Part shown: positions 37,313-50,979 of the stretch, piece by piece | Layout: each line of letters starts with the position of its first letter | Numbering within the stretch: position 1 is the stretch's first letter | Origin: Pseudisothecium myosuroides | Taxonomy: Eukaryota > Streptophyta > Bryopsida > Hypnales > Lembophyllaceae | Assembly (NCBI GenBank): GCA_951799445.1 | Contig: OX637287.1 | Location: 45,351,724-45,415,723, forward strand | Direction of reading: 5' to 3' | DNA: 64,000 nt | Notes under the pieces: model-generated | What the model was told of the DNA's origin: nothing | What the model saw: the letters and a program-made list of their open reading frames with translations, nothing else | Database searches by the model: none | Made by a program: the position numbers and the translations under genes

Positions 37313-39115
37313 ATGGGAATGTGGGATTCGTTTCTCAACTGGCTCCGAAGGTAAGTGAATTTGCGGAATTTGGCGTTCGAGGGCCAGCTTTGGGCATGTT
37401 TTAGGATTTCCGGATTTCCCCGATCTGGGCATGTTTTAGGGTTTTGGTGATGTGAAACTGCCGCTAGTTTTTTTTGGTTAGTAATTGAGAATTTGATATG
37501 TTATGGAATCTGATTTTGGGGAGATTGATTGTGGCAGCTTGTTTTTCAAGCAAGAGATGGAGTTGTCTCTAATAGGTCTGCAGAATGCTGGAAAAACATC
37601 GCTTGTTAACGTCATCACGGTTAGTGCTTCTTTGTATAAGCATTTAATTTTCTTTGACATGAAGTAATTGTTCTTTTCACCTTACAAGACTCGATAGATA
37701 TATAAATATTATGAACTTCATTTACTGGTTATTCTGGTTGGTGTTATGTCTCTTTTTATGATGTGCTTACTACCGGTATTTGGTTGCCGTGCTTCTATTG
37801 TTCAGACGGGTGGATACAGCGAAGATATGATTCCCACTGTAAGTGTTTTTATTTTTTATTTTTTGTGTTGCATGGGATTGTGGAGGGCATTGATAAGTTA
37901 TCGTTGATAAGAGAAGCACGTTATATTTAGCTTCTGTTCACTACTGAAATCAAGAAATACAGGTATATATCCGTTACATCCATCCTATCTTTCAAATATC
38001 GCAACTGATAGCTTGTACTGGTTTGTGTGAAAAGGTGGGTTTCAATATGCGGAAGGTGTCTAAAGGCAATGTGACTATCAAACTGTGGGATTTGGGCGGT
38101 CAACCCCGTTTTCGTAGTATGTGGGAGCGATACTGCCGTGGGGTGTCGGCCATTGTGTAAGCATTCTGTGTGTCCATCGTTTCTCTGTAATTGGTAACTA
38201 TGTCAGTGTCATGTTTACTTTTCACGTCGGTTTTCTGCTTCTCATGGGCAAATCTCCGTGAATATTTCGCTGAAGGTGACCAAGGATTCATGATTTGAAA
38301 TCGATCAATTCGATTGACCATATTGAGAAAAATATAATTCAGATGGGGACTAATTTTAAATTACTAGAATCAGGGAAGAAAATTGCATTGTTTCGTCAAG
38401 AACTATTTTTTTATTTTTTTATTTGGGCAAAAAGAAATGTTCTTATGATCTACTTAAAATTGCTAAGAAAACCTTGAGGCTCAGTTTGGGACTCTTGATC
38501 CTTTAGGGATTAAGTGTCCCCTCTTTACCTGATTTCTTGTCTCCTGAGATGTGGAGTTTCTTTTGAAGTTTCAATCATGCATACACTTGAATGATTCCTC
38601 TTTTTTAGAGCCGTCAAAATATCCGTGCTGAGGTCGCCTGTGATGCTTTATGTGGCAGGTATGTAGTTGACGCTGCAGACAGAGACAACATTGCAATCTC
38701 CAGAAATGAGCTCCATGATTTACTGAAAAAGCCTTCTCTCCATGGTATTCCACTCCTTGTGTTGGGTAACAAAATGGACAAGCCTGAGATAATCTCAAAG
38801 CAAGCTCTCATTGATCAAATGTACGCTCCCTTACTCCACCCTCGACTTCGTTTCTTCATACCTTGCTTATGACAAAACAGGAACCTTGTTGCTTTGCACG
38901 AATTCGACTATTGAGAGAGTTCGTTTGTTAAAATCTCAATATGCTTGAAAGGTTCTGTGGTGATGGTGGTGTGCTTCTTGGTTTGGAAACACAGGGGGCT
39001 TCAAGGATTGAGCGACAGGGAGGTGGCATGCTATTATATTTCATGCAAAAACTCAACCAACATAGACATGGTCATTGACTGGCTTGTTAAGCACTCAAAG
39101 ACTGCCAAGAGTTGA
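37313..39115 (+). CDS. ARL8: ARL8-type ARF-like small GTPase (6 exons)
   Basis: Exons 37313-37350, 37538-37619, 37806-37838, 38035-38156, 38659-38820 and 38995-39115 have consistent GT/AG borders and phase. They give 185 residues, essentially the standard ARL8 length. The N-terminal amphipathic start [20 protein letters not shown] is typical of ARL8; I chose the second ATG because it gives the conserved MGxWxxFLNWL start (an ATG three bases upstream is possible). GTPase motifs: GLQNAGKT (26-33), T51 in switch I, WDLGGQ (69-74), NKMD (129-132) and SCKNS near the end. ARL8 proteins associate with lysosomal or vacuolar membranes and recruit transport effectors; plant ARL8 is also known as a host factor for tobamovirus replication complexes. 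The gene looks intact. Intron 4 contains one decayed TTAA-family repeat end (about 38490-38510). Confidence 0.96.
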
Positions 39116-41747
39116 TTGAAATCGCATTGATTTGGGAGTTTTATTCTCAAGGTTGAATTACTGTGCCACAGGGGCTTTAGGTTGTAACTGAATTGTGTTT
39201 AGATTGTTCTAGTCAGAGCTACTTTAAAGTAGGTTTCAGAGAAAAGGTTATTTTACGCACCTTTTGGTTGGAGAGCTACAAATATTCTCGTAGCAACGCT
39301 AGGGAGACGTAATGCTGTTCAGATCAATTTGTCTGGTCAGTGATCGCCTTGTGTATACAGTTTCACGTTCATCAAAGAAGTTTGTATTTATACGTTGACA
39401 GTTTTCACAGATCGGGTCGTGAGTTTTCTCGTCGTGATCTATCTCGTTGTGTCACATAGAGGCTTGCTCGAGAAAGGTTTCACCTATCAAAGAGGGTTTT
39501 GAATTGGGGTTTCTGGAGGTTCAAGGTGCTCCAGGAGATAAACATCTCTTTCACCATACGTAGTTTGCCCCTTCATGTTGATCCTAGTATGTACGTTTAG
39601 AAGCCTGAAAGGTGCTTAATAAATAGCTAGCCCGGATGCTTTTGAATAATGAAATCCAGATGCTTCTCAATCCACATCATAGGAAGACCAATGTACAGGG
39701 TTAGGATGGACATAAGCGAGTGGTTCTACCAAGACGCGGAGTGCATGAATTGGTGAATCGAATTGGAGTACCGTTACTGTAACAAATTTGAGCAGTGGCG
39801 ATGGTATCCAACAACGCGAGTAATGATGGTGAGATGTTGTCATCACAGTTTTAATAATAGGAAATATTATAATGAAATTTGCGTGGTTAGTATGAGGAAC
39901 CTTGGATTTGTGGTGTCGTTTCTGTCTCGGTTATCAGATTCCAATGGTTTCCTTTTTGATTCAAGGTTCTGTGAAATTTGACTTGCTTTTGAGGTAAACC
40001 CTTTACTCATCACTTATCGTTTGATTTTCTTATTGCAGGTTTAGATTTACGTTTACTTCGTGCTGAAGTTTGCAGTTATCAGAGTTCGTTAATGTCACTC
40101 AGTACTATTTCCGGTGGTCCAAGCGCTCCGTTCGTGGCTTTATTCCTGGCCTCTCATCAAAGACTCGGCGCCTTCCCTATCATGGCAGCTACGCTAGCAA
40201 CATATTCCAAGAATGGTACAAACAACTCTCTGTAACATATCACAAATGGCTCTGATCGTTGAAGATCAAGTTGATGGCCAATCAACTCTGCCCTGAGCGC
40301 TGCGTCACTGACTAGTATTTCCAGCAATAGAATTAAGGGTGTTTGTACTGGCTATGCATGAGAACTGCACTTGAACTAATTCCCTTGACCTTGAATACAA
40401 TGAGACTTCTATACATGTACTATATATACCCCGAGGAGGTGCACTGATCAAGACAAAATTTTGACTATTTTGTACGTAAAACCAGCCCTTTAGGCCTACA
40501 CTAGCATGTTCGGATTGTGTACATCCTTGCGACCCATATGTCACTAGTTTGTAGGCAAGAATCTCTAGTGCTTGCTTTTGGGAAAGGGTTGCTGTCAGCT
40601 TCCTGTGACATGCCACTTCAGTTGCCCTAAAAAATAAATAAATCACCCTGGTGAATTATGTTTAGGGATTTGTCTCGTGACTAATTAATCAGTTGTGCTG
40701 GATTCTGCCCTTGGTATGGCAAGTAGCCGCTATAAGAACAAGCGATAGCTGGTTGAGATTGAGTGTGTTGAATTTCCACCAGATTTTGTGCACTTTCAGC
40801 TCGTGAGCTTCGTGTCTTTCACGTTAGACCAGCATTTAAAGTGTGGGTAGTGCCTCGTGGTCAGTTGAAAACTTGAATGCTTCATGTGATTGGCAGCTAC
40901 GATGTCATTGGTCTGTTGATATCTTGTCCTTCATGGATCCGCAAGTACTAACAATGTCGTTTAATTGGTGCATGTAGGCTTACTCTGCAACAACCCCCCG
41001 TTTGCAAGCTGCCCCGTTACGTGGTGTTCAAAAGCAACAGTGGCCTCTGTATGCACCTAGAAGATCACTGCCTCCATCGTTCAGGTTCAGGTTCAGTTTC
41101 CACTGGTAGGACATGCGGGTGGACGGTGTCGACTTGTCCGAGGACACTGGCACTGACTGTATTTCACGGGCGTTCAAGTGATCAACGTTAGGAGGTGGCG
41201 GCTGATTTGAATGGAACGCTTTATATATTGCAGTTCTAAAGTTGAGAGGATTAATCACGAGTGTTCATTATGTGAGTGTAGTTTTGATAGTGTGCTTACT
41301 ATTTGAGTCTATTTTTTATATGAGTTTTTATTCCGTGAGCATCGATCAGATATTACAGGATGTTCGCTCAGATTTTACAGGGGTAATACTTAGTCTCTTA
41401 TAATCTTTACCATTTAACCCCTAAAGGTTCGTTTGGGAGACAAATGGGAGCTCGTGTAGGCTCTTGCACTATAACTAATTTTAAAGCTTCCACTGGTTGG
41501 TCATTTTCAAGGACTTTTGCAGAAGTGGTGGACGAATTGTTAGCATCCCGTGTTGTTCAGTGCATAGTAATTTAATTTTTAATATTTAAGTGCTGAAGTC
41601 ATTGATCATGGAAGTAGTATCTTAGCTCCCCGCTGAAGTCACTATCATCCAGCTGTATAAGAGCAGTAAGGAAAGCCTCTGACCTTGGTTAGATTGAGAT
41701 ATCGATAACTTAGTTTGAGTGAAGGATTTTGATGTTCGAAATTTCAG
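39116..41747. other. ARL8 3' flank and intergenic DNA
   Basis: No supported gene. The first few hundred bases are probably ARL8 3' UTR. TTAACCCCTAAAGGTT at 41414-41429 is another lone TTAA-family end. The last part (about 41690-41747) already resembles intron 5 of the diacylglycerol kinase gene. Confidence 0.5.
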
Positions 41748-43230
41748 GATGGGAGTATCACCTTTCGGGGAGGATTCTGGAACTATTTTAGCATTGGTTA
41801 GAATTTTCTCTGGTGCTTGTTGACGAGTATTTTCTGATTGTTTGTAGCTGCAATATGCCAATTTTCTTAATTCGCCAATGTAGTATTCATCAAGTTGTGG
41901 GTTCCGTGTGGTAGGCATGGATGCTGAAGTAGTGCATATATGCATTCTATTCTGAAAGACAAAGCCATCCAGAGAAATTGAAAATCAGTTTTCAAATCAA
42001 ATTGGCTATGATTTCCTTTTCCTTTTTTCCCTGTGTTTTCTGCATTCATTATAACCCCAGTACGTAATGGTGGTCAAAGCAGTATTCTTTCTCATTCTGC
42101 CCATCAGAGGTAAAATATAAGACCTGTAATCATGGTCATCCTCATAGATCTTTTTCATGGTGTCTACCAGTGTTGTCTATATTAACGAACAGTACATGGT
42201 GCAGCATACGAGCAATTGTGGTGCTTAACTCTCCTAGTTTCTCTGGAGGTTCAGCCCTTGTTAAAATTTCAGTCTAGACTACACTTGGAACATTGGAACC
42301 TCACGAGAGCATCTATCATAACTTTATTAACCAGTTCAAGCAGGGTCCATGAAATAGGGACCCTGCTAATGAGGTTTTAAAGACAATTTTAATAAAAATA
42401 GCTCCCCAAGAATCTTGGTAGGGAAACGCCATCTTTTGGTGAGGTGTCACAAAAGGCTAAAGGAGGAAATGTTTGGTTTACAAAATGTTATGGCCTTTCA
42501 TTCAAGTTTGATGTGCGTGCACAACGTTTCTGTATCTGCTCTCTAATTAGATGATAGCTGTAGTTATAGTGACATCCTTTTCTTTTACCTACTTTAGAAT
42601 GCTCCATAGATTGAGATCACTTGTTGACAGTGAAATCCTTTGTGAACGGGAGGTTGGCGGCACCATTTGTGGATGCTGAACTTCTGATGGTTGTTGGCTT
42701 CAGGGACGCTTGGCAGGGAACCGTCCACTTTACCTCTAATTAGCATGGAGTTCGCCTTGCATGGGTATTGGGTGTTACCTTCCGTGATGTTTTGCTATAG
42801 ATTGCTTATTATTATTAAGGTGTTAGGTACAAATTACACTCTGTTGTACGTGCAGTAGCCCACTCTTCATAGTTTGGTTCGTACGATGTTAATAAAATAC
42901 ATTCTGAAGTGCAATCACTGCAATGGAGTCCTCTCTCAATTCTCTACAAAAGTAGGAACTATGCTCTGATGCTGATTTGGACTGATATAGGTATGATTAC
43001 CTTATTGACTAAGAATGTGTGGTGACTGACATGCACAAAGACTTGAATTTCAGCGGTGATGAAGTTGCGGTGAACGACAACAATGGAATCAGCGGGCGTG
43101 AGGATCAAATGTCTATAGACCCCAGAAGATCCTCATCCTCGTCTCCTATTCATCTGACTCCAATTGTGCAGAAATTAATCAGAAATTTGGGGCTGCTTAA
43201 CCCTTCTGAAGAACTGATATTTAGTAATCA
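41748..43230 (+). pseudogene. Partial diacylglycerol kinase pseudogene, introns retained
   Basis: This is a decayed copy of the 3' half of the DGK gene at 9151-11458, in opposite orientation about 30 kb away. Exon 6 is complete (41748-41796, [17 protein letters not shown]). Exon 7 (41915-about 42004) has extra bases that shift the frame, and its donor is lost. Exon 8 is missing. Exon 9 (from 42205) is cut short. Exon 10 (about 42647-42767) reads APFV...FRDAWQGTV but has a stop where the parent has Gly after Asn. Exon 11 survives around 43050-43230 (EVAVNDNNGISGREDQM). Intron sequence is also shared: the parent intron 8 matches at about 42120-42200 and intron 9 at about 42270-42310. It is therefore a DNA-level duplication, not a retrocopy. 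No copy of exons 1-5 was found. Confidence 0.9.
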
Positions 43231-43965
43231 AGACAACAGGATCTTGAATGTTTCAACATGCTGAAAAGCACGCGGTTTGCTGTAATCAATCTGAAGTATG
43301 TGGCCAGTGAGATTCGATGCTTATTCTTTCTCAATTGGCCTTGTTTTGTGTAAATACTACTATTATTAATATATAGGTAGTAGTGTTGATTATTTTGATT
43401 GCGCAGAGTGTTCTTTAATGTCACTAACTTAGCTTTGTACAGAGTGTGTTCTCAATCTGACTATTTTTCACATATATCTGACTTGGAGAGACTGCTGTTA
43501 TTCTAGTAGTTCCGTAGAATAAAGTCATTAGGGGTGTACGTACCGTAGTGTGACATAGGTTTGGATCTACTTGGGGCCCAAATATATTTTGTAGGTTGAC
43601 ATTGTTTTGCAAGTAATGCAAATCAAGGATTTCAAGAGATTTTGACTTCTTTTTGCTTTGAATTTGATTGCATGTCCTATTGCATTCTTAAAAAGTATTA
43701 TACATTCTTTGTTTGTAATTCTTGAAATTTCTATTAAAAAATATTTTAATACGTGCAATCTATATAGAAAAAAGCTAATTTTAAATTCATTTTGAAACAA
43801 TTGGTACAAACTTTCAAATCAATCTCTAAAACAATGCAAATCCCATTGACAAAAAAAATAAAACTCAGATAAATAAATAAAAACATTGCAATAATTACTA
43901 TCAATGTTTCTAAAAACTATTGAAACAAAAAATTCAACCGCAAAAATTAATTGAAGAAAAAAACA

Positions 43966-44338
43966 ATAAATGTAATTATAAATGCAATTATAAATGCAAT
44001 TATAAATGTAATTATAAATGTAATTATAAATGTAATTATAAATGTAATTATAAATGTAATTATAAATGTAATTATAAATGTAATTATAAATGTAATTATA
44101 AATGTAATTATAAATGTAATTATAAATGTAATTATAAATGTAATTATAAATGTAATTATAAATGTAATTATAAATGTAATTATAAATGTAATTATAAATG
44201 TAATTATAAATGTAATTATAAATGTAATTATAAATGTAATTATAAATGTAATTATAAATGTAATTATAAATGTAATTATAAATGTAATTATAAATGAAAT
44301 TATAAATGAAATTATAAATGTAATTATAAATGTAATTA
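43966..44338. repeat. 12-bp minisatellite (TGTAATTATAAA)n, about 31 copies
   Basis: Perfect or near-perfect head-to-tail copies of TGTAATTATAAA, with TGCAATTATAAA variants at the left end and TGAAATTATAAA variants near the right end. Because 12 is divisible by three, every frame can stay open; the resulting NYKC and INVI repeat translations are artefacts. Confidence 0.97.
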
Positions 44339-46482
44339 ATTAAATGATTAAAACTTCACAGGTATATAAGGGAACCACTCCCATTTTTCCCATTTCTACA
44401 CTAAATAGGGGACCCATACTAAATAATTGACATTTCACACTATATAAATATCTACCTTTGTTGTATCCTTGATCCGATCCTTGACCTATCTTACATAATT
44501 GTGAGGATACAACACTAGGTCTTGTTTACAAGCACGTCCCATGGTGATGCTCTCACTAGTTGCCGGAGCTTAAGTCCAAGTAGTAGACACATCAAACAAT
44601 AATGAGCTCTTTTCTTTGTACAAAAAATTCAAACCTCAAAACACATAATATGGCTCTAATATATAAATTGAATGCATTGTCCTATTCAACAAGTATTTCA
44701 AATGCAAGGGCACTAAGATGTAAGAATGGTTCATGTTGCAACCTATATTCTTTCGACAATGGCTAATGCAATTCCATGCTCTCAATTCCAAAAGAAATTC
44801 AAATATCATAAAAACCAACACCTTTTGCATGTTTGTCAAATTATGAATATTTAAATTCTATAAATGTCAATTTCCTTCAATTTTGTGTACAACAATCTAA
44901 AATAATGTATATGAAGATACTAAGGCACAAAAAGTTTTTTTGGAGTTCTAAGAAAAAATTGAAAAAATATAAAGTTTTTCCAAATTATGGCATATATAAC
45001 CGAGTTTTAATATGGCTAACTTTGAAATGAATTTTCTTGTACATTACAAATAATTTTTTCAAACTTCTATAGTAATGTGTTACATATTGCATACTACAAC
45101 TTTTGTATATCTACTTTTGGACTTTTCCTTTAATTCCCATATTGAACCATATTTTCAAATACCAAGCCTAGAAAATTTATAGATTTTTTCACCGTTTTTT
45201 TGCCAATGTTTTTAAATTGCCACCAATTTTTTTCTAATTCCACGGGCTAACTTTGAACTAGTTGTTAGATTTTTCTGAACACTCATGCCTACAATATTCT
45301 CCAGAATGATTCTATAAAAGTTGTACATTCTTACAATGGGCAGTTGCAAATTTTCCTAATCTTTGAGATGTGAGTGCAATTGATTTTGTCCAAAACTATA
45401 GAGCTTCCTTATTGGATTGATAGAAGTGCCAATACAAGAAAAACTTCTACACTAACTAACTAAAGCACCACAAAAATTGATGGATGAAAATATATCCCCA
45501 TTTTCAATTTTTTGACTTCCAATTATGATCATCATCTAAAAAATGATGACAATGCCTTTGAGGGTCATTTCCAATGATTCAATGCTAGAAAAGGCTAGCA
45601 TTGGGAAAATGAAGGGGGGCAAAATTGTTATTTATTTCTATAGAAGTTTGACATACAAAAATAAGAATGCAAATTTTTTTTTGCCACATATGAAGACATT
45701 AGAGAATTCACAACTCTAGAAAGAACAACCTACCTTCCATTGAAAGATTGAAATAATGATTGTTGTTAGTCTTCAGTTACCATGAGTAGTATTGCATATC
45801 TAGTGACTCCATGTACGAGTGCATTGGGCTCTCCAAGTAGTTGCATATTCCATTACACCGGAATTAACTGAAGCCTCCCATCTTCTCTGCACCCGCTCTT
45901 CAAATTCCAAGTGCTTATTGCCTTCACTTTCATATTGTTTGTTATAGAACCTATGGTATACAATCTTATACTAATGCTCATAGGTTTGGAAAAAAGGAAT
46001 TTTTTTATGAAAATAACCTCCATGTTGAGTATAGTGGGGACGTGCTGCATGATTACAAAATTCCATACCTTGACATGATCATACAAAAAGTGAGTCTTAT
46101 CTTTCTATGAAAGTATGGCCCGTGCTTACCAAAAAATGTTGAACAATTCAAAAACATCATCAATGCTTATGTTTCCTGAATATGAAGGTCATAGTGACAA
46201 CCACTTGCTTGAGGTCACAATTGGCATTCTATCTCTCTCCTAACGGAGGTAATTTAATTGAACTTGAACATTAAAGTTTTCTTTGATGCTCAAGCTTCTG
46301 ACTTACCATTTGAAGAGAAAATTCAAAAAGACTCCTATCGTTTCATTTCTTAGTAACTATTGGGTTAATTTTTTTTCTATGCATAGCTGGTGACAAGGCT
46401 CCACAACTTTCCTTTGATTTTTTTTTGAATATATGTGCATTGACCTTTTCACTTCCCTCCCTGTCATAGAGTTATCATGTCT

Positions 46483-46672
46483 GTGATTGTGTGTTACATC
46501 TTTAGCAATCACTAGCACGGGATTTAGGTTCACATTCATCATAAAAGACCTTTGTTCAATTTCTTATAACTAGACATGTGATTGTGTGTTACATCTTTAG
46601 CAATCACTAGCACGGGATTTAGGTTCACATTCATCATGAAAGACCTTTGTTCAATTTCTTATAACTAGACAT
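46483..46672. repeat. 95-bp tandem duplication, one mismatch
   Basis: The unit beginning GTGATTGTGTGTTACATC occupies 46483-46577 and is repeated at once at 46578-46672. The only difference I see is A/G in ATCAT(A/G)AAAG. Such identity implies a very recent duplication. Confidence 0.95.
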
Positions 46673-47631
46673 TTGATTCACTTGTACATTGTTTTGCCCC
46701 TAATATAAGCAGTCCTTATTTTATATACTGGAAATCATTAACTATGCATAAACTTTGACGAGTTGCATGTTTGCATTTAGCCCTTTTAGTTTTGTACACT
46801 TCTCATTTACAAATTGGAAATTTGTTGCATGGTGCAATTTAGATGGACTTTCAAACACTATACTACTCAATTTAGTGCCCAAACAAGAGTCTATACTTTT
46901 TCAATTTGTGGAATCTAGTATTAACCAAAGATCCTTTAATAATTGTTGAATTTAATTATTTCAACATGCATAGTATGCATGGTTTTGATTGATGGGCCTT
47001 GGTAAATTGTTTTGTTTCCTCTACAGGTACGACAGATTTGCCTAGAATTAATTTTGGAGTTCCTGAAAGAAATCACTGTGTTTCTAATTAGATTGAAGTG
47101 CTACACATAACAATACAATATAGTCTGCTCTCTTGTACTATAGGTTTACATTTTGAACAAGTTTGCATCCTCATGGACAGAGAATTATATATGATGTAAT
47201 GAGTAATGTAATGCTTGCAAAAATGCTTGATGTGTAGGCGTCTAAAGTTGTCCATAAGTCCTTTGAACAAATCCTATTAGACCTGTAAAGTAGGTAATCA
47301 ATTTTTCAAGAGTCACCCAAATCTACAATTGACCTTGACACGTTGTACCATTATCCAAATAGTTTTGTTCCATTAGTACTACCTCTTGATAAACTTTATT
47401 AGAACCTCAAAGTAAATTGTTTGGTTTAAAAAATTTATGAGCATGTGAGCCACTTAGAAAAGGCTTTTTAGGGACAGAGTTTGATTTATCGGACAGATGC
47501 TTGTCTTCAAAGTTTTGAACATCTCCTCTATATGTATCGATCGCGGACAAAAGTTTCTAGAGGTCTTCAATGTTATCTGCCATTGAAGAATGTTTGCAAT
47601 GTTGTCCGACATTGTTTTGAACTCAATGTTA

Positions 47632-48347
47632 TGGTGTACCTTGGTAGCTTATTGCCATAGATAAGTCGTTTGGACAACAATGTTTTGATCTCAATGGCGG
47701 ACAATATTGCAAATTGTCCAAACAAATTAAGAATGTATGTGTAGGAATTTTTTGCAAATTTGGTTGAATCCATGCAATGTACATACATGAACTCAATCTA
47801 GTGGGATGAATAGAATAGGCCACCACCGGGCTAAGTTTGCCACATCTGAAACAAGTCTTTCTATTACATTCATAACATAAAAAACAATTTGGAGTTTGTT
47901 TTTGTGTTGCTGAAACAACTTCTGGAGCTGACACAGTTATGTCTTTAGTCTTTTTTGGTTGCAATATATGCAACAGTAGGAAAACTCTCTTTTGAAAATT
48001 TGGAAACACCTAATTAGCCATATTTCTCTCTCATATCGTACAGAGAAATATTCTTTTGAGTCCCTTGTCATTGTAGGGTCCAATGCTCGATTCATAACTG
48101 TGATGCTAATGCTTTCCATCTTCTGCTTTGTCCATTTTAAGAACAAAGATCAAAGGATTGCACCATTCAACTCTACATAATAATGAATTATGAAGCAAAT
48201 GTGCATCAATATTCAATTTGTTTCAAAAGTTTTTTGTGACTCCTGTAGAATTAAAGTACCCTACAGCCCTAATAACAGCCACAATGCTCTTCCTATCAAG
48301 TGCATGACCTCATGGATTTCCAAGGCAGTAAGCTACCAAGGTACACC
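47632..48347. repeat. Spaced inverted repeat, possible element ends
   Basis: GGTGTACCTTGGTAGCTTA (about 47633) is the inverse complement, with one change, of TAAGCTACCAAGGTACACC (about 48330-48348). The interior of about 690 bp has only short frames. One of them, on the minus strand, has a CxxC...CxxC arrangement (CFLCYECNRKTCFRCG) but no other recognisable feature. No target duplication was identified. Confidence 0.5.
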
Positions 48348-49532
48348 AGAAGTCAATGAATATGAGGTTCAAGTTTATAACTGCTGTAAATTAATATCCC
48401 CTCCAACAACTCAAGATTATCAACGTCACATCACATCTAGATGTCCATTGAACCCACAGTACATTAGAATTCACCCCCAACGTTTGTCAAGATCCCTAAA
48501 TGTTTTTTAGACAGCCCGTCCGTCAAGCTAGATGGTCTAAACAGCCCGTCAACAATTGGTCCGTCTAGCCAATGGACAAGTTGTCTAATTGACAAACAGG
48601 CATCCCAATTTTTTATTTTTTATTTTTTTAGATGACAACCTGATGTGAATTCTAACGTGTCCAGATCAATGTTGACGGACATCCCAACAGGAAAAGTTGG
48701 TGTCACATCTAGATTGAGAATCCTACAACAATCTTGTTGGAGGAATAAACTAATATTATCTTGAAGATTCGTCAACAACATAGGATTGGTGATGGAGTTC
48801 ATGCCGTAGCAGGATGCAGCTGCTCTTAGAAAGAAGGAGATGGCATGTAAAGCATGATATTAGAATACAAGAGGGGACCTAAGAAGTGTAGCAACAGACT
48901 AAGAAGAGCAAAATTCGTTTTTTGTAAATACTATTGATTTCTTTCTGATTTTTCCTAAAAACTCTCAATTCAAAAATTGAAGTCAATGTAGTGAAGTCTT
49001 TAAAAAGTGAGTACTAAACTATTAAATAGGATATAGTAAAAGTCCATGAAGCACAACAATGACAACGCCCATAGAATTGATAACCCATGTTGCTTTATAA
49101 AGGAATGATATGTAACTAGAAAATCCTCTAGCAAACAACCAATTGAGAGTATTCGCTACAAGCTGTTGTTAAACCTTAGCTATACTTTTTGTAAAATTGA
49201 TCGAGTAATGCTATTCCGCCATAGTAATTCTCCTCTAAGTGAAGCATGGGTTGTTTCTATGGTATTTACTTCAACAAACTCTCCAGGTTTCAAATGCACA
49301 TAACAAGTAAAGGAAGCTAGAGGGATAAATGACAGTTGGAGGAAGCTAATAGACATCAGGAAAAATTTCAAGCCAACAAAAGGCTATTTGACTGCATGCA
49401 AGAATGTAATAATAGAATTTTTTTCTTAAACTTTTTTTAGCCCGCATGATCACCAATAGTGCCACATCAAATTGGCGATTTTTTTAAAAATTTATTGTTA
49501 TTGTTTTAAAAAAATACATACATTCTTCAAAA

Positions 49533-49556
49533 AATAATAATAATAATAATAATAAT
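49533..49556. repeat. (AAT)n microsatellite
   Basis: About eight uninterrupted AAT triplets within AT-rich DNA. Confidence 0.9.
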
Positions 49557-50375
49557 TTATTTATTTTTAATTTTCCTATAATTGCATTGCGGCTGAAAAT
49601 CAAACAGCCCTTTCTAGGGTTCACATTTCTTGTAATGAGAGTAATTGTCAACTTGAAACACTAAGGAAACTACTGGAGGTCAATATGTCATGCGCACTTG
49701 TACTTGTGTGGCTCTCTTGTGTTCTTCATTGGGTCATTCATCATGTGGCTCAAAGATGTTTCAAGGAAATCAAAGGGATCATCCTTGCTTAAATACCAAC
49801 TTCATGGTGACTATAATGGGGACTCTCCTATTGCAATTGCTAGAATTTTCTAGTATCATTCACCTACAAACCAATTGCTACAAACATGTTGTTGAAGGTG
49901 CTCAAATAGTAATTAATTATGTACAAATTTTTGGGGTGTTCCTACAAAGGATAAAAGACAGTATTTAGAACTAATCATTAGGGCTACAACCATGCACTGA
50001 GCTTCATGTTGTATGTGCTTGACTTACGATTGGAGAGGAAATTAAAGATAATAACAGTAAAGACTGAAATGTTTCTACTACTACAAATGTTATTCTTCTT
50101 GAAATAAATGTTGTTCATATTGTAAGATCACTTAATTTGAAGTCATACTTGTGGGAGTAATCTTGTATAGCTTGACAATAGTGCGATGAACACTTTGACT
50201 CCATGTGAACAAAGAAAATATTGAATTGATTTAAGTGTAGTCTTTTTGGGTCCTTGTTCGTTTGTGGAACTTGAATTTCCATGTCAATGTACAGAAATCT
50301 CTAATGAGCTTTGTTAATTTGGAATTCATTAAAACCCTAAGATTGGAGACCTTACAAGGATTGGGGAGACATCTC

Positions 50376-50558
50376 AGGGCCACTTTACACTTAGAGGCTG
50401 GGCCAATTCTCCTCCAAGCCAATTGTATAAGATTTCAGCCCCTTTGGGGCTAGAGGCCGGCCTCAACAATCCATTAGAATAAGATTATAATGGGGGCCAA
50501 TTCTCCCATATGTAAAGGCCTTGAGGCCAAGAAGCCGAGCCGATTCGGTAAAATCTAC

Positions 50559-50615
<57 letters not shown>

Positions 50616-50979
50616 TGAAATATTCAGTGCTGCTTTACACCTAGAGGCCGAGCCAATTCCCCTTGAGGCCGATTGCACAATTTTCAATGGATGTGATTTA
50701 TTAAAAAAATAGTATTTTATAAGAAAGGTTTTTTAATTGAAATCTGACATTGGCCCCAAGGCCAAGAATTGGCCTCCCATTTTAGGTGCACCCAATTCAA
50801 CAAGCTCAGGTCATGTCAGATCATATGTTTTTTGAATAAAAAATTCATTCCATCAAATTGGCCTGGCCTCCAGGTATAAAGGGGTTGGGGCTGATTTCAA
50901 CATTATGTCCAATCACAAGTGAGGATTCTTGGACTCTGACACAGCAAATTGGCCCGGCCTCTAAGTGTAAAGCAGCCCT
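50376..50979. mobile_element. Compound inverted-repeat element of unknown class
   Basis: The left end (CTTTACACTTAGAGGC and flanks, about 32 bp) is the inverse complement of the right end (GCCTCTAAGTGTAAAGC). Two further related blocks lie inside: a direct copy at about 50628-50670 (CTTTACACCTAGAGGCC) and an inverted one at about 50856-50890. The interior also holds (GA)n at 50562-50611. It may be two nested copies of a small DNA element; no target duplication was recognised and nothing codes for a protein. Confidence 0.6.
50562..50611. repeat. (GA)n microsatellite
   Basis: About 25 uninterrupted GA dinucleotides. Confidence 0.95.

Noticed and set aside
43920..44343. Long open frames encoding NYKC or INVI repeats
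   Set aside because: They are produced by the 12-bp minisatellite, whose length is divisible by three; there is no start context, intron signal or domain.
47629..48009. Possible CCHC zinc knuckle on the minus strand
   Set aside because: The cysteines (CFLCYECNRKTCFRCG) lack the histidine and spacing of a retroelement zinc knuckle, and no protease or reverse transcriptase follows.
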